A DNA stretch of 47,580 bases from Phocaeicola plebeius (GTDB lineage Bacteria > Bacteroidota > Bacteroidia > Bacteroidales > Bacteroidaceae). Under the pieces are notes generated by a model that had not been told where the DNA came from, did no database searches, and saw only the letters and a program-made list of their open reading frames with translations. Of this stretch, positions 41,686-47,580 are shown piece after piece; within the stretch, counting starts at the first letter, position 1, and every line of letters begins with the position of its first letter. A program made the position numbers and the translations under genes. Location of the stretch: positions 1 through 47,580 of the forward strand of contig JALEPZ010000025.1 of the NCBI GenBank assembly GCA_022767125.1. Reading direction: 5' to 3'.

Positions 41686-41773
41686 AACGCAGGTATCTGC
41701 GATGGTCAACGCAGGTATTTGCGATGGTCAACGCAGGTATCTGCATGAGACAGCGCAGGTATCTGCGATGAGG
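41686..41773 (+). repeat. Four 22-bp tandem repeats with GCAG-GTAT-CTGC palindromes
   Basis: Units begin at 41686, 41708, 41730 and 41752. Each has CGCAGGTAT(C/T)TGC, whose ends GCAG and CTGC are inverted around GTAT. The third unit differs in its last bases. Function is unknown; a protein-binding array or a small-scale expansion are both possible. Confidence 0.7.
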
Positions 41774-41979
41774 GATGAAAACTTTGTGCTCAAAGGAGGC
41801 TTTGCGCCTCCAGCCGCAAGGCTTCCTCCACAGTGTTTTTCATGTATTTCTTGCAGGATCCGAAAATATGACTACCTTCGCACCTGTGAACTGATTTAGT
41901 AACAACTGAACAACAATGTAAAGCGTCTTAGGAAGACATTGCAGAATCTGTGAAGTAAAACAGTAAACCAATAAATAAT

Positions 41980-42010
41980 CTAGTAGTCTGTAAAGTCTAA
42001 AAAGTGACTA
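41980..42010 (+). repeat. Left copy of a perfect 31-bp inverted repeat
   Basis: It begins CTAGTAGTCTGTAAAGTC and ends AAAAAGTGACTA. The exact reverse complement lies at 43999-44029. The two copies bound an internal segment of 1,988 bp. Homology does not extend beyond the 31 bases on either side. Confidence 0.9.
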
Positions 42011-42256
42011 TTCACCATCAGCCTCGAATCGAAGGAGGCTGCCTTCGCCTTTATCGACCGTCTGCAGCTGATAAGGCGTGCCACGAACCTGTTCGATCGC
42101 AAGTCGCTGGCCATCCATCCTGCCAGCACCATCTTCGTCACCTTCACCGACGAGCAACGTCGCGTCATGCAGGTAGACGACACCATGGTGCGCCTCAGCA
42201 TCGGTCTCGAAGACCCTCATGACCTGCTTGAAGACATCAAACAGGCTCTCAACTGA
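42011..42256 (+). pseudogene. metY: 3' remnant of an O-acetylhomoserine sulfhydrylase-type gene
   Basis: The last 81 codons of a Cys/Met-metabolism PLP enzyme: FTISLESKEAAFAFIDRL, RRATNLFDRKSLAIHPAS, then the typical end MVRLSIGLEDPHDLLEDI and TGA. The remainder, about 340 residues including the PLP lysine, is missing. The homology begins at the base after the 31-bp repeat, where the in-frame codon upstream is a TGA (42005-42007). The gene was cut at, or joined to, the repeat. A hairpin terminator follows. Confidence 0.8.
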
Positions 42257-42262
42257 TGAATT

Positions 42263-42299
42263 ATCGCCGCCCATGACAACGGATGTCCTGGGCGGCGAT
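42263..42299 (+). terminator. Hairpin after the metY remnant
   Basis: ATCGCCGCCC (42263-42272) pairs with GGGCGGCGAT (42290-42299). No T-run follows, so efficiency is uncertain. Confidence 0.5.
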
Positions 42300-42642
42300 G
42301 TGTGTTGATGTGGAGACTTCATGCCAAGTGGTGAGTCTATTACGCATGAGAGATTGGTGTCAAATAGCCCCATAATTGAAAAAAACTCACAAAGGAGGGC
42401 GTTTCTCGAAATTTATTGCTACCTTTGCCGCGCCATTTCAGGATTTTGCGTGTTTTTATCTCGCAACACTAAGGCAGGCGGAATATCTGACATGATAAAA
42501 ATCCTGGGCCACTTTCAGTTGGTCAGGTGGTAAAAAAGATTGTTTTAGGGTGTTCAATAAATTAGCTTGGTCAAATAGACACCCTGATAGAAACATGAAA
42601 ACTAATTTTTAGAATACACCTTTAGTTTGCGGAATAAAAGAT
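42300..42642. other. Intergenic leader before the STAS-kinase gene
   Basis: No gene is supported. A TACCTTTG box at 42420-42427 matches the -7 consensus, giving a leader of about 210 bases before the ATG. I see no known riboswitch, and the sequence after the box is not clearly structured. Confidence 0.5.
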
Positions 42643-43809
42643 ATGGAAAATCTTGTAATAAGATTAGGGAAACGTATTGATACGACCAATTATGTTGAAG
42701 TAGAAAAAGATTTGTTGAAACAGATTGCAGCAACGCCTCACACCTCGTTGACGCTCGATGCCGAAGAACTTGAATATATTGCCTCAAGCGGTTTGCGTGT
42801 TGTGCTAAAAATAGCGAGGATGGACAAGAAGATGCGCATCATCAATACAGATCTGCAAGTATATAACATTTTTGAGATGACAGGTTTCTCCAAGATTATC
42901 AATGTTGAGAAGAAACCGCGTAAGATTGACCTCAGTCAGTGTACATTGCTTGGTGCTGGCAGTACAGGTGCAGTGTACCGTGTCTCCCCTGAAGAGATAG
43001 TGAAAGTCAACTACAACCCTGCTACCGAGGCAGAGATGATTGAAGAGAAAGAGAAGTCTCAGGCTGCATTCGTCATCGGTGTTCCTACAGCTATCTCGTT
43101 CGATACAGTCGATTGCGGAGAAGGACGCAAGGGCGTGGTATATGAGACCATCCAGAACTCCACATTGGGCGAGATGCTTGAGGCTGACCCAAGCCGATGT
43201 GAAGATATGGTGAGAGCCTATATCAAGGCTTTGCGCTCAATCAACAGCATTCACACCGACAACCCTGTCTTCCCAAGTGCCATCAACTTCTATATTGACT
43301 GCATCGAGAAAGCTAAGCCATTCTATACCGAAGAGGAGATAGCAATGTTGCAGCGTGTGGTCGATGCAATGCCTGAGGGAGACAGACTCGTGCATGGCGA
43401 TGCTCACCCGAAGAACCTCATGCTTCAGGGTGATGAGTTGATGTGGATTGATATGGCAATGGTATGCGTCGGTCACCCCATTTACGACATCATTTCGCTG
43501 GCGTGCGCGCTCTTCCTCTCTAATGACACTTTTGCCAAGAAGCTGACAGGCATGTCGCTTGCCAACCTTCAGCGCTTTTCCGAGGTGTTCATACGTCTTT
43601 ACTTCGGAGTGGAAGAAGAGGCACAGGTGCTCCGCTACAAACAGATGATGGCTCAGCTTTATATGATCCGTGGTGTGTTCTCCATCGGATTCAATTCTCC
43701 TGCTACCATCCAGGCACGTCCGAGGATTTTGCAGATGGCACGCGAGCGCTTCTTCCCAAATATCGATTCGATTATTGCCACAGTCAAAGAATTGTCGGAA
43801 ATAGTCTGA
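42643..43809 (+). CDS. STAS domain-aminoglycoside-phosphotransferase-like kinase fusion
   Basis: A 388-residue protein with two parts. Residues 1-90 form a STAS (anti-sigma-factor-antagonist) domain; LEYIASSGLRVVLKI carries Ser48/Ser49 at the position phosphorylated in SpoIIAA-type proteins. Residues 95-388 form an APH/choline-kinase-like domain resembling the TIGR02172 (Fibrobacter paralogous) family. The glycine loop GAGSTG is at 104-109, Lys121 in IVKVN, HGDAHPKN at 251-258 and WID (Asp270). All catalytic landmarks are kept. The gene lies inside the 31-bp-inverted-repeat segment with no recognisable sigma, anti-sigma or recombinase gene beside it. A signalling switch is plausible; the substrate is unknown. 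Confidence 0.85.
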   Translation: MENLVIRLGKRIDTTNYVEVEKDLLKQIAATPHTSLTLDAEELEYIASSGLRVVLKIARMDKKMRIINTDLQVYNIFEMTGFSKIINVEKKPRKIDLSQCTLLGAGSTGAVYRVSPEEIVKVNYNPATEAEMIEEKEKSQAAFVIGVPTAISFDTVDCGEGRKGVVYETIQNSTLGEMLEADPSRCEDMVRAYIKALRSINSIHTDNPVFPSAINFYIDCIEKAKPFYTEEEIAMLQRVVDAMPEGDRLVHGDAHPKNLMLQGDELMWIDMAMVCVGHPIYDIISLACALFLSNDTFAKKLTGMSLANLQRFSEVFIRLYFGVEEEAQVLRYKQMMAQLYMIRGVFSIGFNSPATIQARPRILQMARERFFPNIDSIIATVKELSEIV

Positions 43810-43845
43810 CATTTATGGGATACCCAGTTCACCGTTCCAATTTGA

Positions 43846-43935
43846 GGGGCAAAGGGGCTGGTGCCCTTGGTTCGTGTGCGCCCTGAAGGGGCAACCTGCG
43901 CACCTTGGGTTTCTTGTGCGCCCTGAAAGGGCAAA
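43846..43935 (+). repeat. REP-like GCCC...GGGC hairpin repeats
   Basis: GTGCGCCCTGAAGGGGCAA (about 43876-43894) recurs as GTGCGCCCTGAAAGGGCAA (about 43916-43934). A related GGGGCTGGTGCCC lies at about 43855. Each forms a short GCCC/GGGC hairpin. Repeats of this kind are frequent between Bacteroidales genes. Confidence 0.6.
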
Positions 43936-43998
43936 AGCGTTACACAACTTTTTGTTATCAATAAACACTCATCTCAACTGCTGATAAAGCAACTTGTT

Positions 43999-44029
43999 TA
44001 GTCACTTTTTAGACTTTACAGACTACTAG
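43999..44029 (-). repeat. Right copy of the perfect 31-bp inverted repeat
   Basis: The reverse complement of 41980-42010 without a mismatch. It is followed on the outside by TTAGTAAAATCTG. No tyrosine or serine recombinase gene lies in the window. Confidence 0.9.
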
Positions 44030-44051
44030 TTAGTAAAATCTGTCAAAGTCA

Positions 44052-44174
44052 GGCGTGACAACGTGACAATATATTATATAAACTTTCACGCGAGTGGAAA
44101 TTAACGAACTATATAGTAAGCGAATTTCCCGTTATAGGGATTTCCTATATATATTGCTGTCACGTTGTCACGCC
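44052..44174. repeat. 17-bp perfect inverted repeat of TGTCACG units around an AT-rich core
   Basis: GGCGTGACAACGTGACA (44052-44068) is exactly inverted at 44158-44174 as TGTCACGTTGTCACGCC. Each arm has two TGTCACG units in tandem. The 89-base core is AT-rich, with TATATTATATA and TATATATAT near the ends. It resembles an iteron-type protein-binding or origin-like site; this is an inference. Confidence 0.7.
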
Positions 44175-44180
44175 ACATGA

Positions 44181-44303
44181 TCAGAACGGCATGTCGGCCT
44201 CCTCGTTGCCTTCAACATCAGGCAGACAGCTGTCGATGTCACACTGAGGACGCTCAGCCACCTTCCAGAAACGGCCGTTGGTCGGTGAGGAAGGATATAC
44301 CAT
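44181..44303 (-). CDS. 40-codon ORF with acidic DMPF tail (possible gene fragment)
   Basis: The reading frame gives 40 residues: starting MVYPSSPTNGRFWKVAERPQ, then an acidic C-terminal tail ending EEADMPF. The tip resembles the acidic end of single-stranded-DNA-binding proteins (DDDIPF-like), but no other SSB feature is present. The start codon is 9 bases from the IS left end (44312), so it may be a remnant of a longer gene. It is next to the 17-bp inverted repeat. I do not recognise a family. Confidence 0.4.
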   Translation of the reverse strand: MVYPSSPTNGRFWKVAERPQCDIDSCLPDVEGNEEADMPF

Positions 44304-44311
44304 AATTAGTC

Positions 44312-46004
44312 ATTTACTAAATTTTCCCACCCCTAATTTCAGCTATTTGAGTGATGGTCTCGTGCGGTAGATAGTATAGAAATCAATGTCTTTCGAACGA
44401 ATTAACGCACGCCTAAAAAATGTTTAGCATAAATCGGGCATGTCATAATCGTCTGCATCGCACAGAAGATGCGACCAGACCTTTGTGGAGAAGTCTGCCG
44501 TTTGCCGTGCGGCTACTGTTGACAGGCATGCCAACAGGTCAACTCCCACTTCATGCGACAAGACTTCCAGAAGATGCCTGACTTCCTCCAAAGTCCTGCT
44601 CCACAGGGTGAGCATTTGCAGCCGGTCACGCTCGGAACGGAACAGCGCACCCATGGTCTCGTATTCTGAAAAGCGTTTGGCCAAGGAGAGCATCTGGTAC
44701 ATCATGAAACACAGGGTGGTGTCCGCAATCTGAGCGTTGTAGCTTCGACTCTGACATTTTCCCAGTCCAAGATATCCACGGCATTCCTTGAATATGACCT
44801 CTATGCCCCAACGTCTCTCGTAAAGTTCAAAGGCCTTGACGAAGTTCATGGAGGTGTCTGTGGTGAGCAGCACTTTCCAATGGGTGCTTCGTCCGTATTT
44901 GATGATGAAGATGCGTATGGGCTGTTCGCCCATCTTTGCGTGAAGCTGAACGTATTTGCACTTGTACTTTCTGAAATAGCAGGAAGCCGTGCGTTCATAT
45001 CTTACGATCAGCTCATGAATGTTCTGAGGACGCTTGGACTTGCTTGTCTGATAACGCAACTTGGGATTCATCTTGGCCAAACCAATATAGTGTACCGCTC
45101 CGCCGCATAGCTCGCGGACTGCACGAATGAGCGATTCGCATGTAAACCAGCTGTCAGCAAGGACATACTTGAAAGTGATGCCCTGCCCCACGGCATGACG
45201 AAGCATGCGCACAGCCATTTCGAGCTTGCTCTCATCACCTTCCGCCTTGCGTGCATAGTCCGGATTATTTGCGTTCCGCTTTTCCTTGAACTGCTCCCTC
45301 CGCTGTTTGATGGTCAAGCCGTAATCCTTCTTCTTCCCTTTTTCCCGATGAAGGGAGAAGTCTATGGGATAACAGCTTTTCCCGTCAGAGAGAGCAAGTG
45401 TCAGGCATTTCATTCCATAAATGAAACTGTGCGTGACATGGTCGAACACCTTGCTGACACCTTCGATTCGAATGCCACTCTTCTGAAAGGTTGTATCATC
45501 GAGGATGGCACAGGTGTCATCCTCGTCGGTATCCACCTGATGCTCCTGGAGGATGGCATGGAAACGAAGGGTGATTTTGGTAAGGAGCATTCGCCAGTCG
45601 ATGCGGGCGTTCAAAAGTGCGCGATACAGCGTGTTCTTTGACACAGCGCAAAGTCCATGAAAATGATTGGAGGTGGCGCCGGCAATCGTCTTCCCCCCAC
45701 AAGCGTACGATGAGGAGCGTAATGAAGAGGGAGGTCAAAGTATAGCCTTGGACCTTCTCGAATTTGAGACTCCGAACGATTGTACCGATGCCCAATGCCT
45801 GCATGACGACTAAAAGTTGCTCTTGGGCTTGTTCTTTAACAGATAAGACCTTGGTAAGTTCGTTCAAATTGCCTATTTTTGCATCTATAACAGTATTCTT
45901 ATCTTCCATTGTAAATCAGCTGATTGAGACCTCTAATTTACGAAGAAAATTTGAATTACTGTTACTTTCCACCCTCTTTATTGGGGTGGGAAACTTTAGT
46001 AAAT
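44312..46004. mobile_element. IS4-family insertion sequence
   Basis: The element is 1,693 bp with 22-bp terminal inverted repeats: left ATTTACTAAATTTTCCCACC (44312-44333) and right GGGGTGGGAAACTTTAGTAA (45983-46004), one mismatch in 22. It carries one transposase gene in two overlapping frames on the minus strand. No convincing target-site duplication was found at the edges (left flank AATTAGTC, right flank AATTCATT). It lies just after the AraC gene's stop codon. Confidence 0.85.
44424..45909 (-). pseudogene. IS4-family transposase, split by a frameshift
   Basis: The N-terminal part (from Met at 45909) reads MEDKNTVIDAKIGNLNELTK to RLWG. The C-terminal part runs to a stop at 44424 and holds the DDE residues: DDTTFQKSG, LADSWF and the YxxRWGIExxFKE signature. 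Between them a run of six G (plus-strand C at 45693-45698) changes the frame; with five G the protein reads continuously RLWGKTIAGATSNHFHGL. A +1 shift or transcript slippage could make the full protein; otherwise it is a mutation or sequencing indel. The remaining ORFs look well conserved. Confidence 0.8.
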
Positions 46005-46010
46005 AATTCA

Positions 46011-46874
46011 TTATAAGTTCATTATCTGGGAAGGAGCTATTCCATAATGTTGCTTGAAGATACGGCTGAAATGGGTTGGATTCTCGAAACCGAGGCTGTA
46101 AGCCACATCTGCAACAGACATCTGAGACGATTGGAGCATCTGATGTGCTTTCGACAATCGCTTCTCACGGATCCACTTGGCAGGTGTTTCGCCGTAGATG
46201 CTTTGGAAATCGCGCTTGAAACTGGACAGGGAACGACCTGAGAGATAGGCAAGTTCTTCAAGAGTAATAGGAGATGTATAGTTTTCTTCTACCACACGGT
46301 GTACATCTACTTTGACAGGCTGACGCAACTGGAGCATCTGACGGAAGATGTTCTTCGAGCAGTCCATTACGTTGAACAGCAGTTCCATCACCTTCAGGCG
46401 CAACAACCCCGGATTCACCTGCGACGGGTCGTTGAAGTAAGGAGCCAAGGACCAACAATACGCTACGAGGCGGGCGCTCATTGGTGACACATGCGCTCCA
46501 AACTCTTCGGTCATTGGCGGCACGTTGACCTGCTGTGTGGTGAGGAAGTCCTTCAACAGTTCGTCATTGATAGCAAAAAGCTGACTCTCGAAGAGTCCTG
46601 TCTCTGGCGAGCCTTTCTTCTCGTAACATACGCTGTGGGCCTTGCGCAGCAGAATCATCTCGTTCTTGCCCACCGTCCATGACTGGCGGCCACAGGTCAG
46701 CTTCACGCTTCCGCCCAGCACCACATAGAGCAGGTGTTGTTCAAGGAAGAACGTACCGCACTCACCAGCCGTCACGATGCATTGGTCGATGATGCTGCCA
46801 CCATCGAGCCGGAGTGACGACGTGGAACAGTCGCCGCTAATCAACGCTGAGGGAAACTTCGTTATCTTTGTCAT
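46011..46874 (-). CDS. AraC-family transcriptional regulator
   Basis: A 287-residue regulator. The N-terminal half is a cupin-like sensor (EHLLYVVLGGSVKLTCG region), and the C-terminal ~100 residues hold two helix-turn-helix motifs (LEELAYLSGRSLSSFKRDF; VADVAYSLGFENPTHFSRIF). The -7 box TAACTTTG (46918-46911) overlaps a more upstream TTG, so the ATG at 46874 is the likely start. The stop codon lies 6 bases from the IS right end. Its targets are unknown; the secreted NTF2-like genes upstream on the same strand are candidates. Confidence 0.88.
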   Translation of the reverse strand: MTKITKFPSALISGDCSTSSLRLDGGSIIDQCIVTAGECGTFFLEQHLLYVVLGGSVKLTCGRQSWTVGKNEMILLRKAHSVCYEKKGSPETGLFESQLFAINDELLKDFLTTQQVNVPPMTEEFGAHVSPMSARLVAYCWSLAPYFNDPSQVNPGLLRLKVMELLFNVMDCSKNIFRQMLQLRQPVKVDVHRVVEENYTSPITLEELAYLSGRSLSSFKRDFQSIYGETPAKWIREKRLSKAHQMLQSSQMSVADVAYSLGFENPTHFSRIFKQHYGIAPSQIMNL

Positions 46875-46910
46875 GTCAATACTCTGATTTCCAGTTTTGG
46901 TAATGTGCTG

Positions 46911-46918
46911 CAAAGTTA
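46911..46918 (-). promoter_or_regulatory. -7 promoter box for the AraC gene
   Basis: TAACTTTG on the minus strand, full match to TAnnTTTG, 37 bases before the chosen ATG at 46874. Confidence 0.6.
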
Positions 46919-47011
46919 CAAATAATCTCTGACTTAACGTCGGATTATTACTATTAAGGGAGGAAGACCGGGACTTTTTTGCCTCAATCTGCCCCCTTTG
47001 TCTTGCAAAAA

Positions 47012-47482
47012 CTATTTAACACTGTAGATTTTGTTGACAATCTTCCACTCGCCGTTCTGCTCGGCCAGCGTAAATATGTCATTGAATGATCCGAGCTTGC
47101 TGAACCATGAGTCGATACGCACGAAAGCAACATTACAGGCGATGCTCACATCCACCACCTCGTACGTTACTTCCTCTTCTCCAGTCTGCTCCAATCCATC
47201 ATAGAGTGCGGAAATAGGTACGGTAGTAATCTTGCCGTTCTCCACCCACGACATCGTGGCCTGTTCGGTAAAGGCTTGCTTGCCAATCTCGCGGCTGCCT
47301 TTACGGCCAGCCTCTGCATAGAGTTCCACTGCTTTCAGGATAGCAGTCACCTTCGCATTGTTCTTTCCCATTGTTACTTTGTTTTTGTTGGATGATCCTT
47401 GGTTACTTGTCTGAGCATTTACCCCACCAAAGCCGATGCACAACAGCATGGTAAGGAACACGATTCCGAAAAGACGCTTCAT
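47012..47482 (-). CDS. Secreted NTF2-like (lumazine-binding type) protein
   Basis: A 156-residue protein with a signal peptide (residues 1-23) and a single NTF2-like fold domain (about 40-156), in the family named putative lumazine-binding. The pattern YAEAGRKGSREIGKQAFTEQ followed by the beta-rich end SFNDIFTLAEQNGEWKIVNKIY is characteristic. Catalytic function is not established. The stop of a second, similar gene lies 3 bases upstream, so the two form a tandem operon. Confidence 0.75.
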   Translation of the reverse strand: MKRLFGIVFLTMLLCIGFGGVNAQTSNQGSSNKNKVTMGKNNAKVTAILKAVELYAEAGRKGSREIGKQAFTEQATMSWVENGKITTVPISALYDGLEQTGEEEVTYEVVDVSIACNVAFVRIDSWFSKLGSFNDIFTLAEQNGEWKIVNKIYSVK

Positions 47483-47485
47483 GAC

Positions 47486-47580
47486 CTATTTCTTGATGGT
47501 ATTTGAGTTCTGGTTATATGCCTTAGCCACACATTTCCACTCGCCGTCAATCTTCAGCAGAAGCAATACGTCGGTGAAGT
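47486..47580 (-). CDS. 3' end of a second NTF2-like protein (truncated by window edge)
   Basis: The last 31 codons, reading FTDVLLLLKIDGEWKCVAKA and ending TIKK, align with the end of the next gene (FNDIFTLAEQNGEWKIVNKI). The gene extends beyond the window. The 3-base gap to the downstream start suggests coupled translation. Confidence 0.7.
   Translation of the reverse strand, partial: FTDVLLLLKIDGEWKCVAKAYNQNSNTIKK

Larger units (their letters stand above)
41631..42010. other. Gene-poor region: MITE-like fragment, tandem repeats, leader-like sequence
   Basis: No gene is supported in 41,631-42,010. It holds a MITE-like end fragment (41636-41668) and four 22-bp repeats (41686-41773). A leader-like stretch follows, with a TACCTTCG box at about 41,873 and a short hairpin (GTCTT/AAGAC) near 41,930. 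The left 31-bp inverted repeat is at 41980-42010. Confidence 0.6.

Noticed and set aside
41686..41773. CRISPR array
   Set aside because: The four 22-bp units are contiguous with no spacers, and no cas genes are near.
42004..42222. An ORF of 72 codons starting at 42004
   Set aside because: The homology to O-acetylhomoserine sulfhydrylase lies in a different frame (42011-42256).
44300..46010. Target-site duplication of the IS element
   Set aside because: ATAATT occurs near both ends, but the left copy is 4 bases outside the terminal repeat and the right copy overlaps it, so no clean duplication can be claimed.

Overview
The window looks like a chromosomal segment of a gut Bacteroidales bacterium (Bacteroides/Phocaeicola type). 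The evidence is TAnnTTTG -7 promoter boxes, NigD-like, DUF4270 and DUF4494 proteins, a type III glutamine synthetase, a class III fructose-1,6-bisphosphatase, a GT3 glycogen synthase and a V-type ATPase operon carrying a DUF2764 gene. No tRNA or CRISPR array was seen.

Layout. 1-180: 5S rRNA, presumably the end of an rRNA operon, with its terminator. 482-7950: a seven-gene V/A-type ATPase operon (E, DUF2764, A, B, D, I, K) whose proteolipid has Na+-type ligands. 8229-12487: glycogen synthase and alpha-glucan phosphorylase. 12580-17061: an aldo/keto reductase, a NigD-like lipoprotein, a PepSY-like protein, an SGNH hydrolase and a purple-acid-phosphatase-like enzyme. 17254-20153: guaA divergent from gapA. 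20591-24254: DUF4270 and a half-length starch-synthase-like protein, divergent from panC and a panD interrupted by an amber codon. 24362-31543 (minus strand): a DapL-like protein that has lost the PLP lysine, glnN, an AspT/YidE-type transporter and fbp. 31729-38955: YitT and Crp-like genes, then a surface-repeat outer-membrane protein, an acyl-CoA ligase, and a DUF4494/YggS/DHOD-like operon. 39179-41630: an aspartate-type aminotransferase interrupted by TAA, followed by an FtsX-like permease.

From about 41,630 the sequence becomes accessory. It holds four tandem 22-bp palindrome-bearing repeats, then a 2-kb segment bounded by perfect 31-bp inverted repeats that contains the last 81 codons of an O-acetylhomoserine sulfhydrylase gene and an intact STAS-kinase fusion gene. 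After that come a 17-bp inverted repeat of iteron-like TGTCACG units, a 40-codon ORF ending in DMPF, an IS4-family element with a frameshifted transposase, an AraC regulator and tandem NTF2-like secreted proteins. A family of MITE-like elements of about 145 bp is scattered between genes.

The core genes form a coherent central-metabolism block: ion-motive ATPase, glycogen synthesis and breakdown, triose and hexose phosphate interconversion, GMP, pantothenate and glutamine synthesis. The items most worth following up are the DapL-like protein without its catalytic lysine, the 31-bp-IR segment with the STAS-kinase gene, and the nonsense codons inside panD and the aminotransferase gene.
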